14,185 nt of DNA, from the NCBI GenBank assembly GCA_035494855.1, contig DATJGR010000099.1, positions 1 to 14,185 of the forward strand, written 5' to 3'. The position numbers and the translations under genes are program-made. This document shows positions 1 to 7,400 of the stretch, in pieces. Origin of the DNA: DATJGR01 sp035494855 (GTDB lineage: Bacteria; Pseudomonadota; Gammaproteobacteria; Pseudomonadales; Azotimanducaceae). The notes beneath the pieces are model-generated. The model had not been told where the DNA came from. It saw nothing but the letters and a program-made list of their open reading frames with translations, and ran no database searches. The first letter of the stretch is position 1; every line of letters starts with the position of its first letter.

Positions 1-923
1 AGTTCCTTCACGTCGGCGCCGCGCTCGGACAGATACGAATCTTCCATGCGCTCGAAACTGCGCACGTGCTCCATGATCACCTGTCGCAGCGCGCCCTGCG
101 CCCATTGACCATTGCGGATCACGTCGCGCACTTCACCGGCGATGGCCGAGTCGTCGAGCATGTGCAGGTAGGCGTCGAACAGCGCGAGTTCTTCCGGCGG
201 AAGCGATTGCGCGAGCTGCTTGCGGATGTCGAGGATGTCGTCGCGCACCGTCGTGATCGCTCGATCGAACACCATCAATTCGACGGTGACATCTTCCGCT
301 TCGCGATCGGGCACGCTTTCGAGGATCGCGGTCGGATGGATGACGACGGCGGTGCCGAGACAGATACCGGGCGCGCCCGCCACGCCGATGAAGCGGGAAT
401 CCTGCAACTCCGACGGACCTTCGCCGAGGTGCGCGAAATCGCCGGTCGCTTCCGCATGAGCCACGACGCCCGCGAGCTGCGCCGACAGCGTGACGAGGAA
501 TGCTTCTTCGCTTTCGTCGAAGCGGCGCCGGTCGCGCTGCTGCACCACCATCACGCCGAGCACGCGCCGCTGCTGGATGATCGGCACGCCGAGAAACGAG
601 TGGAACGGCTCTTCGCCGATTTCGGGTAGGTAGTGGAAGCTCGGATGGCGCGTCGCGTCTTCCAGATTGAGCGGCTCGGCGCGGGTGCCGACGAGCGCGA
701 CCAGACCCTGTCCGCGCTCCAGGTACAGATGTCCGACGGCGTCCTTGTTCAGCCCTTCGGTGGCCACGAAGAGGAAACGGTCGCGCGCCGGGTCCACCAG
801 ATAGATGGAGCACACTTCCGTGCCCATCGCTTCGCGCACGCGCGCAACGATGACGTCCAGCGCGTGACGGAACGTCGGCGCCGAATTGACGTCCTGAACG
901 ATGCTGCGCAGGGTATCGAGCAT
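1..923 (-). CDS. ptsP: Phosphoenolpyruvate-protein phosphotransferase PtsP (nitrogen PTS enzyme I), N-terminal part
   Basis: Reading the minus strand from ATG at 923 gives 307 codons open to the window edge, so the C-terminal part is missing. Residues 1-160 form a GAF sensor domain (MLDTLRSIVQ start, then EVCSIYLVD and FHSFLGVPI). After a linker, the enzyme I N-terminal region begins near residue 178 with the family motif GVAGAPGICLGTAVV, followed by a helical stretch (EELALFDAYLHMLDD). The phospho-histidine and PEP-binding domains lie outside the window. In the family, PtsP takes phosphate from PEP and passes it to NPr in the regulatory, non-transporting nitrogen PTS; the GAF domain senses small molecules. 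The start lies 15 nt after the rppH stop, with AAAGGA about 10 nt upstream, so the two genes are probably cotranscribed. The domain order GAF then enzyme I separates it from ordinary PtsI, which lacks GAF. Confidence 0.95.
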   Translation of the reverse strand, partial: MLDTLRSIVQDVNSAPTFRHALDVIVARVREAMGTEVCSIYLVDPARDRFLFVATEGLNKDAVGHLYLERGQGLVALVGTRAEPLNLEDATRHPSFHYLPEIGEEPFHSFLGVPIIQQRRVLGVMVVQQRDRRRFDESEEAFLVTLSAQLAGVVAHAEATGDFAHLGEGPSELQDSRFIGVAGAPGICLGTAVVIHPTAILESVPDREAEDVTVELMVFDRAITTVRDDILDIRKQLAQSLPPEELALFDAYLHMLDDSAIAGEVRDVIRNGQWAQGALRQVIMEHVRSFERMEDSYLSERGADVKE

Positions 924-938
924 GGCGTCGCTTGTCCT

Positions 939-1427
939 TTAGCGGCGAGCGGCTACGACCAGTCTTGGCGCGAGTTCCTTGAGTGCCTGTCTATACACGT
1001 CACGCTTGAATTCGACCACCTGACTGACAGGGTACCAGTAGCTCACCCAGCGCCAATCATCGAACTCCGGCTTTCCCGACCGCGTCACACAAACACAGTC
1101 GTCGCTGGCGATCATCTTCAGCAGAAACCACTTCTGCTTCTGGCCTTTGAAGTCCGGCGCCGAGTTGTAGCGCCGCAACCGCTTCGGCAGCCGGTAGCGC
1201 AGCCAGCCGGTGGTGCACGCGAGGATCTTCACGCAATGCTCTTCGAGCCCGACTTCCTCGTGGAGCTCACGAAACAGCGCGTCTTCCGGTGTCTCGTCCT
1301 CCTGGATTCCGCCCTGCGGGAACTGCCACGCATCGTGCCCGCCGATGCGGCGCGCCCAAAGCACCTGACCGCGGTCGTTGGCGACCACGATTCCGACATT
1401 GGGCCTGAATCCATCGGCGTCGACCAC
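939..1427 (-). CDS. rppH: RNA 5' pyrophosphohydrolase RppH (Nudix)
   Basis: This is a 162-aa Nudix hydrolase. The Nudix box (G x5 E x7 REUxEExGU) is intact at residues 39-61, with R53-E54 and E57-E58 as the metal-binding core. The N-terminus (VDADGFRPNVGIV) and the WQFPQGGI segment just before the box are characteristic of RppH. In the family it removes pyrophosphate from the 5' triphosphate end of mRNA and so opens transcripts to RNase E decay. The start is GTG at 1427, chosen because the family begins with M-[IV]-D-x-x-GFRPNVGI; an AGAGG ribosome site lies about 8 nt upstream. ptsP follows 15 nt downstream, the usual gammaproteobacterial order. Length matches the family (about 160-175 aa). 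No frame damage is seen. Confidence 0.96.
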   Translation of the reverse strand: MVDADGFRPNVGIVVANDRGQVLWARRIGGHDAWQFPQGGIQEDETPEDALFRELHEEVGLEEHCVKILACTTGWLRYRLPKRLRRYNSAPDFKGQKQKWFLLKMIASDDCVCVTRSGKPEFDDWRWVSYWYPVSQVVEFKRDVYRQALKELAPRLVVAARR

Positions 1428-1652
1428 GCTGTCGACCTCTCACTGCAATTGCGAGGGATTGTTCCACATAGCTTCTCTCGCCAGCAAACGCGGCAGTTGA
1501 GCATTTCGATTTAGGCGTCAAAGGACTTGGCGGCTTCGATTGAACGGTTGGAGTGACGGAGGTTCGATGCGCCGGACACGCACATCCTGCCGCAACCCAC
1601 CTCCATCTCCGCCGGGAACCGAAGCGCGCTTCCACCGAAACTCGAACGCGCA
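1428..1652. other. Intergenic region between the RlmI-type gene and rppH
   Basis: This 225-nt spacer is the longest gap in the window. Both flanking genes run on the minus strand, so it should hold the end of the methyltransferase transcript and possibly a promoter for rppH-ptsP. No hairpin followed by a T-run is visible. A weak promoter-like pair for rppH (TTGCTG, 18 nt, AACAAT on the minus strand, just upstream of the gene) matches sigma70 poorly. A 12-bp perfect palindrome, GAAGCGCGCTTC, lies at 1621-1632, but its size is near chance expectation. No RNA gene or convincing small ORF was recognised. Confidence 0.5.
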
Positions 1653-2822
1653 TCAACCGCGCAGGAAAACGCACTTCAGGTATTCACTCTCCGTGATCAG
1701 CGGATGGATCGGATGGTCGGGCGGCATGCTGCCGCGGCCGACGACGAACAGATCGCGACGCGCCTGACGTGCGCCGGCGCGCACGATGCCGAGATGAGTC
1801 TCGGCGTCGAGCTGCGACGAGCACGAACAGGTAATGAGCAGACCTCCAGGTGCCAGGCAACCGATCGCGGCCCTGTTCAGATGTCGGTACAGAGCCGTCG
1901 CGCTCTTCAGATCTTTGCGCCGCCGCACCAGCGCCGGCGGATCGAGGATCACGATGTCGTACTTCTCCGCGTGATCCTTCAGGAAATCGGCGACGTCGGC
2001 GCGCACCGCTGTAACCGTTTCACCCACTGCATTGCGATGTGCGTTCGCGCGCGTCGCCGCTACCGCGGTCTCCGACGAGTCGACGCACACCACCCGACTC
2101 GCGCCGCGCGTCGCTGCGCGCACGCCCCAGCCACCGACGTAGCCATAAAGGTCGAGCACACGCGCGCCGCGATAGAGCTGCGGGAAGCGCGACCGGTTGT
2201 CGGCCTGATCGAAGAACCAGCCGGTCTTCTGTCCTTCCGCCAGATTCACCTCGAACGTGGCCTCACTTTCGACGACCAACGCCTGCGGATTGCCACGCTT
2301 GACGTCGACGTACGCGGGCAGTCCTTCGACGACGCGCGCGCTGTTCGTGTTCTTCACGACGAGCGTCTCCGGTGAGACGAGGGCATCGATTGCCGAGACG
2401 ATCCGATCGAGCGCCGCCTCCATTCCCCAGGTCGAGGTCTGCACGACGCAGGCATCGCCGTACCGATCGACGACGAGACCCGGCAGTTCGTCGCCTTCGC
2501 CGTACACCCATCGATAGTACGGTTGTGGGTACAGCTGCTCGCGCCAGCGCAGCGCACGCTCGAGGCGCCGCGTGAGCAACGCATCGTCGATCGCTTCGCC
2601 GGTTGCCTCCTCGCGGCTGAGCAGGCGTACTGCGATCAGATTCGCGGGGCTCGCGTGGCCGTGCCCGATCAGGCCGCCCTCGCTGTCGACGACGCGCACC
2701 GTCGCGCCCGGTGTCAGGCCCTTAAGGGGTGTTGCCGCAACGTCGATCTCGTTCGAATACACCCATGGATGACCGCGCTTGACGCGCCGGTCATGTCCGG
2801 GTTTCAGCTTCAGACTGTCCAT
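1653..2822 (-). CDS. rlmI: RlmI-type class I SAM-dependent rRNA (cytosine-C5) methyltransferase
   Basis: This 389-aa protein is close in length to E. coli RlmI (396 aa). Residues 1-70 form a PUA-like RNA-binding domain (HPWVYSNEI), followed by the linker domain with GDELPGLVVDRYGD at 110-123. GQKTGWFFDQADNR at 197-210 is a family signature. The Rossmann methyltransferase domain shows SAM motif I (VLDLYGYVGGWGVRAA, 222-237), the acidic residue of motif II (CVDSS, 246-250), motif IV (ILDPPALVR, 292-300) and the TCSCSS motif at 331-336 that carries the likely catalytic cysteine. In the family, RlmI methylates a cytosine in domain IV of 23S rRNA (C1962 in E. coli). Paralogues of this COG1092 group share these motifs, so the exact target base is inferred. 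No clear ribosome site precedes the ATG. The gene is divergent from the DUF255 gene across a short shared promoter region. Confidence 0.88.
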   Translation of the reverse strand: MDSLKLKPGHDRRVKRGHPWVYSNEIDVAATPLKGLTPGATVRVVDSEGGLIGHGHASPANLIAVRLLSREEATGEAIDDALLTRRLERALRWREQLYPQPYYRWVYGEGDELPGLVVDRYGDACVVQTSTWGMEAALDRIVSAIDALVSPETLVVKNTNSARVVEGLPAYVDVKRGNPQALVVESEATFEVNLAEGQKTGWFFDQADNRSRFPQLYRGARVLDLYGYVGGWGVRAATRGASRVVCVDSSETAVAATRANAHRNAVGETVTAVRADVADFLKDHAEKYDIVILDPPALVRRRKDLKSATALYRHLNRAAIGCLAPGGLLITCSCSSQLDAETHLGIVRAGARQARRDLFVVGRGSMPPDHPIHPLITESEYLKCVFLRG

Positions 2823-2847
2823 GAGGATCGGGCCGCGGTTAATCGGC

Positions 2848-2854
2848 TATTATG
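2848..2854. promoter_or_regulatory. Overlapping divergent -10 elements between the RlmI-type and DUF255 genes
   Basis: Only 59 nt separate the RlmI-type start (2822) from the preferred DUF255 start (2882). At 2848-2853 the plus strand reads TATTAT (5 of 6 match to TATAAT). On the minus strand, 2854-2849 reads CATAAT (also 5 of 6). Each would give a leader of about 20 nt to its gene. The -35 regions are poor on both sides. Because the two -10 elements overlap, the divergent genes may compete for RNA polymerase. This is inference from the sequence alone. Confidence 0.4.
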
Positions 2855-2881
2855 CGGACAACCCAGGCCCTCGGACACACC

Positions 2882-4972
2882 ATGGCATCCGGCACGAACC
2901 GGTTGGCCGATGAAACGAGCCCCTATCTGCTGCAACACGCAGACAATCCCGTCGATTGGTATCCGTGGTGCCCCGACGCCCTCACCAAGGCGCGCGAAGA
3001 GAACAAACCGATTCTGCTGTCGATCGGCTATTCGGCGTGCCACTGGTGTCACGTGATGGCGCACGAGAGCTTCGAGGACGAAGCCACCGCGAAAACGATG
3101 AACGAGTTGTTCGTGAACATCAAAGTCGATCGCGAAGAACGTCCCGATCTCGACAAGGTGTATCAGACCGCACATCAACTGCTGACGCAGCAGGGCGGCG
3201 GCTGGCCGCTGACGATGTTCCTCGATCCGAAGACGCTGATTCCGTTTTTCGGCGGCACCTATTTTCCGAAGACCCCGCGCTATCAGTTGCCCGGCTTCGT
3301 CGACCTGCTGTTGCGGGTGTCGCAGGTGTTCCGCGACCAGCGCGACGAACTCGCCGCACAAGGCACCAAGCTCGCGAACGTGTTCGGCAATCTGAATCCC
3401 GCGGCGGCGCCCGGACAGCTGAAGGACGATGTGCTGCTCGCCGCGGCGCGCGATCAACTCGCCAGCCAGTACGACGCGCGCGAAGGCGGCTTCGGCACCG
3501 CGCCGAAGTTCCCGATGCCGACGACGATCGAACGATTGTTGCGGCACTGGGCCTTCACAGGCCGTACGCCGCCGAAAAAAGGCGCGCCGAAGGACCGCGA
3601 AACGCTCGAGATGGCGATGATCACCCTCACGCACATCGCGCGTGGCGGCATCTTCGATCACGTCGGCGGCGGTTTCTGCCGCTACTCCACCGACGCGCGC
3701 TGGATGATTCCGCATTTCGAAAAGATGCTGTACGACAACGGTGCGTTGCTGAGCGTGTACGCTGACGCGCTCGCCATCGGTCCCGATCCGCTGTTCGATC
3801 AGGCGGTGCGGCAGACCGCCGAATGGCTGATGCGCGAAATGCAGCATCCGGACGGCGGCTACTACAGCGCGATCGACGCCGACTCGGAAGGCGAAGAAGG
3901 CAAGTTCTACGTCTGGCGCCGCGACGAAATCAAACGCCTGCTGAGCGCCGACGAATACCTCGTCGTTGAGACGCTCTACGGCCTCGACAAGCCGGCCAAC
4001 TTCGAAGGCAAATGGAACCTGCACCGCAGCGACGCCTGGCACGCGGTCATCGAACGCCTCGCGATTCCGCGCGACGAAGCCGACGCTCTGCTCGCGAGCG
4101 CCAGGGCAAAACTGTTTGCAGCCCGAAGTAAACGCGTTCCGCCCGGCAAGGACGACAAAATACTCACCGCGTGGAACGGCATCGCGATCCGCGGGATGGC
4201 GAAAGCCGGCCTCGTGCTGAACGAACCGAAGTGGATCGAATCGGCCACGCGCGCGGCCGACTTCATCGCGAAGAGGATGTTCGTGGACCACCAGCTCTAC
4301 GCGACGTGGCGCGACGGCCGCGCCCGCCATCCGGCGTATCTCGACGACTACGCGAACCTGCTCGACGGATTGCTCGCGCTCCTGCAGGTCCGCTGGCGCG
4401 ACGCCGACGCGCGCCTCGCGAAGTCGCTGGCCGATACCGCAGTGGCGCGCTTCTACGACAACGACGGAGGCGGCTTCTACTTCACGGCAAACGATCACGA
4501 GCGGTTGATCCACCGACCGAAGCCGTCCATGGACGATGCGATGCCGCCGGGCAACGGCGTGCTCGCGCGCGCGCTGAACCTGATCGGTCATCTGCTGGGC
4601 GAAGCGCGTTACCTCGAAGCCGCGAGCGGAACGCTGAAGTGGGCGCGCGCCGCGATGGAGCAGTACCCGGCCGGACACAGCACGCTGCTCTCGGCGCTCG
4701 AGGACGAGCTACATCCGCCCGAATTGATCGTGGTGCGCGGACCGCGCGCGGAACTCGAAAGCTGGTTGCGGCCGGTGCGTACAGGTTACAGGCCGTGGCG
4801 ACACGCATTCGGAATTCCGTACGAGGAAGTCGGCGTAATGCCCGCGTACCTGCCGCGGCTGGTTTCGGCCGAGAAGCAGCGTCAGTGCACAGCGTACATA
4901 TGTCGCGGTTTGACGTGTTCGCTACCGATCCATTCGCAGAGCGAACTCGAGGCAGCGCTGAAAGCGCCTTGA
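2882..4972 (+). CDS. Thioredoxin-fold DUF255 protein (YyaL / SSP411 family)
   Basis: From ATG 2882 this is 696 aa, the normal size for the YyaL/SSP411 (spermatogenesis-associated protein 20-like) family. The N-terminal thioredoxin-like domain carries NRLADETSPYLLQHA, the CHWC motif at residues 53-56, KVDREERPD at 81-89, GGWP and GGTYFP. The rest forms an alpha/alpha-toroid, six-hairpin-glycosidase-like domain with GGIFDHVGGGFCRYS, HFEKMLYDN, AIDADSEGEEGKFYVW, KILTAWNG and MPPGNG. The C-terminus keeps a cysteine pair (CRGLTC). The biochemical role of the family is unsettled; a redox or sugar-linked function is proposed from the folds. An in-frame ATG at 2852 would add 10 residues, but family proteins begin a few residues before NRLAxETSPYLL, so 2882 is preferred; neither start has a good ribosome site. 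The gene ends 22 nt from the stop of the convergent DUF2332 gene. Confidence 0.93.
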   Translation: MASGTNRLADETSPYLLQHADNPVDWYPWCPDALTKAREENKPILLSIGYSACHWCHVMAHESFEDEATAKTMNELFVNIKVDREERPDLDKVYQTAHQLLTQQGGGWPLTMFLDPKTLIPFFGGTYFPKTPRYQLPGFVDLLLRVSQVFRDQRDELAAQGTKLANVFGNLNPAAAPGQLKDDVLLAAARDQLASQYDAREGGFGTAPKFPMPTTIERLLRHWAFTGRTPPKKGAPKDRETLEMAMITLTHIARGGIFDHVGGGFCRYSTDARWMIPHFEKMLYDNGALLSVYADALAIGPDPLFDQAVRQTAEWLMREMQHPDGGYYSAIDADSEGEEGKFYVWRRDEIKRLLSADEYLVVETLYGLDKPANFEGKWNLHRSDAWHAVIERLAIPRDEADALLASARAKLFAARSKRVPPGKDDKILTAWNGIAIRGMAKAGLVLNEPKWIESATRAADFIAKRMFVDHQLYATWRDGRARHPAYLDDYANLLDGLLALLQVRWRDADARLAKSLADTAVARFYDNDGGGFYFTANDHERLIHRPKPSMDDAMPPGNGVLARALNLIGHLLGEARYLEAASGTLKWARAAMEQYPAGHSTLLSALEDELHPPELIVVRGPRAELESWLRPVRTGYRPWRHAFGIPYEEVGVMPAYLPRLVSAEKQRQCTAYICRGLTCSLPIHSQSELEAALKAP

Positions 4973-4988
4973 GCGCGCGCTTCAGCGC
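4955..4988. terminator. Candidate hairpin between convergent DUF255 and DUF2332 genes
   Basis: GCGCTGAA at 4955-4962 pairs with TTCAGCGC at 4981-4988. An inner GCGC/GCGC stem (4964-4967 with 4977-4980) continues it after one bulged A, leaving a 9-nt loop that contains the DUF255 stop codon. A second small hairpin, CTCGC-TCAG-GCGAG at 4990-5003, holds the DUF2332 stop codon in its loop. Neither has a T-run, so these are not textbook intrinsic terminators, but a bidirectional role at a tail-to-tail junction is plausible. Confidence 0.4.
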
Positions 4989-4994
4989 ACTCGC

Positions 4995-6074
4995 TCAGGC
5001 GAGCCACTCCAGCCACCGCGCGTGCGGCCCGACGTTTGCGAGCAGGCGTTCGCGGCGTTCACCCTCGACGAAGTGCGTCATCGCGAGCGGCAGGGCGGAG
5101 TGCGCGTTCGTCTTCCCGGTCGACGTCGTGAATCCCGCGCGCTCCAGAAAGAACGGATGTTCGTTGGCGATCCAGATCAGTTCGCGCCGCGACGCGAGCT
5201 CCGCCAGGCGGCGTCCATAGCGTTCGCACTCTTCGGGCGGGAAGTACTGCAGCACGTTGGTGTTGACGATCACGGCCATCGCGTCGCGATCGGCCCCGTC
5301 GACCAGCGTGCGCAGCCCGTCGATCGCATTCCCCTCGACGACGCGCGGTTTCACCCGGCGCGCGAGCGCTATAGCGGCGCGCAGATTGCGGAAGCGGTCG
5401 ACGTGCTCCGGCCACGTGCAGGCTTCGAGCCAGCGCGTACGCATTTCGTCTTCGACGTCGATCGGGTGCAGATCGAGGCCGACGCGACCCGCGATCGCGG
5501 GCCACGGTGCGAGTTCCGGATTCCCGCGCAGCTGTGTCCGTAGTTTCACCGACGAGGTTGCGTCGCCGGCGCGCAATCCGTTGCCGTAGTCGTACGCGTA
5601 GCGGTCGAACAGCAGATTGAGTCCGGCCGAAGCGCCGACGTCGATGATCCAGAGCGGCTTCGCCGCCTGCTTCGCGGCCAACACGAAGGCCGGCAACAGG
5701 TAACAGCAGCGGTTCACCTCGTTAGTCTGCGTTCCGCGCGTCGTGAGCAGCGATTCCAGCCGTTCGCGTTCGCGATCTACGAGTGTCCGAAAGGCTGGAT
5801 ATGCGCGTTCCGGGGGCGCCGGCACGTCGGCCAGGTTGGGATAGAACGCCGCGAGGCCAACGCCGTCGACCCCCGACAACAGCGTGTAATGGACCGCTGC
5901 GAACAGCAGTGTCGGATCCGCCCGAGTCTCGATCAGCCCTGCGATCCAGTCCAGCATTTCCGAGTCGCGCGCGATGGCGAGACTGACGGTCTCGTAAAGC
6001 GGCGATAGGCCGCGACATTCCACTTCCGCGAAGCGTTGGAAGCGCTCGGCCCATTTATGTGCTGTCGCCGGCAT
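4995..6074 (-). CDS. DUF2332 family protein, methyltransferase-like
   Basis: This is 359 aa from ATG 6074. It fits the DUF2332 family along its length: LLFAAVHYTLLSG near residue 57, TQTNEVNRCCYLLPAF at 115-130, IIDVGASAGLNLLFDRY at 143-159, RVGLDLHPIDV at 197-207, WPEHVDRFRNLRAA at 221-233, NTNVLQYFPPEE at 271-282 and WIANEHP at 301-307. The DVGASAGLNLL segment resembles a SAM-binding glycine loop and the whole looks like a Rossmann-type fold, but the substrate and reaction of the family are not known. The reading frame stays open upstream to 6908; that extension lies antisense to the AraC gene and has no family similarity, so the start is placed at 6074. No strong ribosome site is seen there. 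The gene converges with the DUF255 gene and is divergent from the AraC gene. Confidence 0.88.
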   Translation of the reverse strand: MPATAHKWAERFQRFAEVECRGLSPLYETVSLAIARDSEMLDWIAGLIETRADPTLLFAAVHYTLLSGVDGVGLAAFYPNLADVPAPPERAYPAFRTLVDRERERLESLLTTRGTQTNEVNRCCYLLPAFVLAAKQAAKPLWIIDVGASAGLNLLFDRYAYDYGNGLRAGDATSSVKLRTQLRGNPELAPWPAIAGRVGLDLHPIDVEDEMRTRWLEACTWPEHVDRFRNLRAAIALARRVKPRVVEGNAIDGLRTLVDGADRDAMAVIVNTNVLQYFPPEECERYGRRLAELASRRELIWIANEHPFFLERAGFTTSTGKTNAHSALPLAMTHFVEGERRERLLANVGPHARWLEWLA

Positions 6075-6206
6075 CGGCTGAAGTCCATCGAAACGTCGAT
6101 GCGGGAATTCTGGCACAGGTCGGACGGCGGATGCCGCGACCGCGCAGAGGGTCTTGCGGCCCAGCGCCGTAGCGCAGTACAACGCATCACCGCAGGCAGG
6201 CGCGCG
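6075..6206. promoter_or_regulatory. Divergent intergenic region upstream of the AraC-type and DUF2332 genes
   Basis: These 132 nt lie between two divergent starts and must hold their promoters unless either gene starts further upstream. The best plus-strand candidate is TTGCGG at 6154-6159, an 18-nt spacer, then TACAAC at 6178-6183 (3 of 6 and 4 of 6 matches), giving a leader of about 17 nt to the AraC ATG. For the minus strand only an isolated CAGAAT at 6112-6107 is visible. Both are weak, so treat this as a location rather than a mapped promoter. Confidence 0.3.
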
Positions 6207-6959
6207 ATGTTCATCATATTCGACGCCGAAAGACCCTCCGACTCGCCGTACATCGAGCGGGTGTGGCGCTGCCACAGCGAGCGCGCCGGCACGTTTCTGT
6301 CGGTGGCGTCGAGCCACTGGGAAATGGTGGTGACCCGCCTTCGCGGCCAAACCACCGTCACGCTGCGTGGCCCGGAGACACGCGTCCGAGAAGTCGCGTG
6401 CCCCGCCGACGGCGAATGGTTCGCGATCCGGTTCAAAGCCGGCACCTTCATGCCGCAGTTGCCGGTGCCGCAACTGATCGATGGTAACGACGTCACTCTG
6501 CCGCAGCCTACGCATCGGTCTTTCCTTCTGAACGGATCGCGCTGGGAGATTCCGGACTTCGACAACGCTGAGACGTTCGTCGCCCGCCTCGCGAAGTCCG
6601 GACTGATACGTAAAGACGCCGAAGTCACCGCGGCATTGCAAGGTGAGCCCCGCGCGGTGTCGACCCGCACTGCGCAGCGGCACTTTCTGCATGCAACCGG
6701 CATGACGCACGCGAAGCTGCGGCAGATCGAACGCGCGCGCTTTGCAGCGAACCTGCTTCGCGCCGGCGTTGCAATCGGCGAAACGGTAGACGCCGCCGGC
6801 TACTTCGATCAGGCGCATCTCACGCGAGCATTGAGATCGCTGATCGGCCTGACACCGACGAAGATCGCGCGCCACGAACGGCAACTGTCGTTTTTGTACA
6901 AGACCCACGATTTCGATCGATCGTACGATCGGCGCCTCTCAGCGGAGCACACCAGATGA
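6207..6959 (+). CDS. AraC-family transcriptional regulator
   Basis: From ATG 6207 this is 250 aa. The N-terminal half (FDAERPSDSPYIERVWRCHS, then SSHWEMVVTRLRG) is a ligand-sensing-like domain common to a group of AraC-type regulators. The C-terminal region holds the helix-turn-helix DNA-binding domain: STRTAQRHFLHATGMTHAKLRQIERAR, ending in GYFDQAHLTRALRSLIGLTPTKIA and QLSFLYKT. The frame is open back to ATG 6036, but the extra 57 residues are arginine-rich and unlike the family, and they would overlap the divergent DUF2332 gene, so 6207 is preferred; it has a modest AGGCAGG upstream. The stop overlaps the start of the DoxX-like gene by ATGA, so the two are probably translated together and the regulator may control its own operon. 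The ligand is unknown. Confidence 0.87.
   Translation: MFIIFDAERPSDSPYIERVWRCHSERAGTFLSVASSHWEMVVTRLRGQTTVTLRGPETRVREVACPADGEWFAIRFKAGTFMPQLPVPQLIDGNDVTLPQPTHRSFLLNGSRWEIPDFDNAETFVARLAKSGLIRKDAEVTAALQGEPRAVSTRTAQRHFLHATGMTHAKLRQIERARFAANLLRAGVAIGETVDAAGYFDQAHLTRALRSLIGLTPTKIARHERQLSFLYKTHDFDRSYDRRLSAEHTR
6918..6931. repeat. 14-bp perfect palindrome near the 3' end of the AraC-type gene
   Basis: CGATCGTACGATCG reads the same on both strands. It lies inside the last codons of the AraC-type gene (the FDRSYDRR segment), 24 nt before the DoxX-like start codon. About one perfect 14-bp palindrome is expected by chance in a window this long, so an operator role is only a possibility. Confidence 0.35.
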
Positions 6960-7360
6960 GCAACGGGTTTCGACGAGGCACGTCGTACTGGGTGGGATGG
7001 GCGATGAGCGGGCTCGTCATCGCTTTCATGCTGATGGACGCCACGATGAAACTGCTCGTGCTGCCGATCGTCGTCGAGACCGGGGCGCAGCTGGGCTTCG
7101 CCGGCGCGGACATGGCGCGCAACCTCGGCATCCTGTTGCTCGCCTGCACGATCCTGTATGCCGTGCCGCGAACCGCGGTGCTGGGTGCGATCCTTCTGAC
7201 AGGTTACCTCGGCGGCGCGGTCGCGACACACGTGCGGGTCGGTAGCCCGCTCTTCTCGCACGTGCTGTTCGGCGTATATCTCGCCGTTCTGTTGTGGGGC
7301 GGCCTCTACCTGCGCGACGAGCGCCTTCGCCGGTTGATGCCGTTGCGCGCGGACGCGTAG
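6956..7360 (+). CDS. DoxX-like integral membrane protein
   Basis: This 134-aa protein has four predicted membrane helices, at about residues 12-30, 55-72, 75-92 and 101-119. MSGLVIAFMLMDATMKLL near the N-terminus and GYLGGAVATHVR at 83-94 are typical of the DoxX-like (DoxX_2) branch. Proteins of this branch are small inner-membrane proteins of unknown activity, often found beside regulators or redox enzymes. The ATG overlaps the stop of the AraC-type gene in ATGA, so translation is probably coupled. The gene converges with the DUF456 gene 40 nt away. Length is normal for the family. Whether it functions as part of a redox complex cannot be told from the sequence. Confidence 0.86.
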   Translation: MSNGFRRGTSYWVGWAMSGLVIAFMLMDATMKLLVLPIVVETGAQLGFAGADMARNLGILLLACTILYAVPRTAVLGAILLTGYLGGAVATHVRVGSPLFSHVLFGVYLAVLLWGGLYLRDERLRRLMPLRADA

Positions 7361-7372
7361 CGGTCGCTACGC
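7355..7372. terminator. Inverted repeat at the DoxX-like/DUF456 convergent junction
   Basis: GCGTAGCG (7355-7362) and CGCTACGC (7365-7372) are exact inverted copies separated by GT, able to form a seven-pair stem with a GGTC loop. The DoxX-like stop codon TAG lies in the left arm. It sits in the 40-nt gap between two convergent genes, where a bidirectional terminator is expected, but no T-run follows on either strand. Confidence 0.42.
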
Positions 7373-7400
7373 CGCGGCGGCAGTTCGGTCAGATTGAACG

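Noticed and set aside
1440..1469. A nine-codon upstream ORF (MWNNPSQLQ) before rppH
   Set aside because: The ATG is preceded only by a GAGAGA-like stretch. Such a short ORF arises easily by chance and contains no regulatory amino-acid run.
633..1514. A 293-codon plus-strand frame across rppH and ptsP
   Set aside because: It runs in register with rppH codons and shows no family features, while rppH and ptsP on the other strand are unmistakable.
1621..1632. 12-bp palindrome GAAGCGCGCTTC in the RlmI-type/rppH gap
   Set aside because: Several perfect palindromes of this length are expected by chance in 14 kb; it has no stem-loop room and no T-run.
2810..4678. A 622-codon open frame antisense to the DUF255 gene
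   Set aside because: It is in register with the sense codons, so its stops would require TTA, CTA or TCA in the sense gene, codons that GC-rich genes avoid. The translated product is arginine- and histidine-rich with no recognisable family, while the sense strand encodes a clear protein.
6111..6128. TGGCAC at 6111 as a sigma54 -24 element
   Set aside because: The -12 element TTGC(A/T) is absent at the required spacing.
6075..6908. Upstream in-frame extension of the DUF2332 gene to 6908
   Set aside because: The extension is antisense to the AraC-type gene in the same codon register and has no DUF2332 similarity; the family N-terminus matches a start at 6074.
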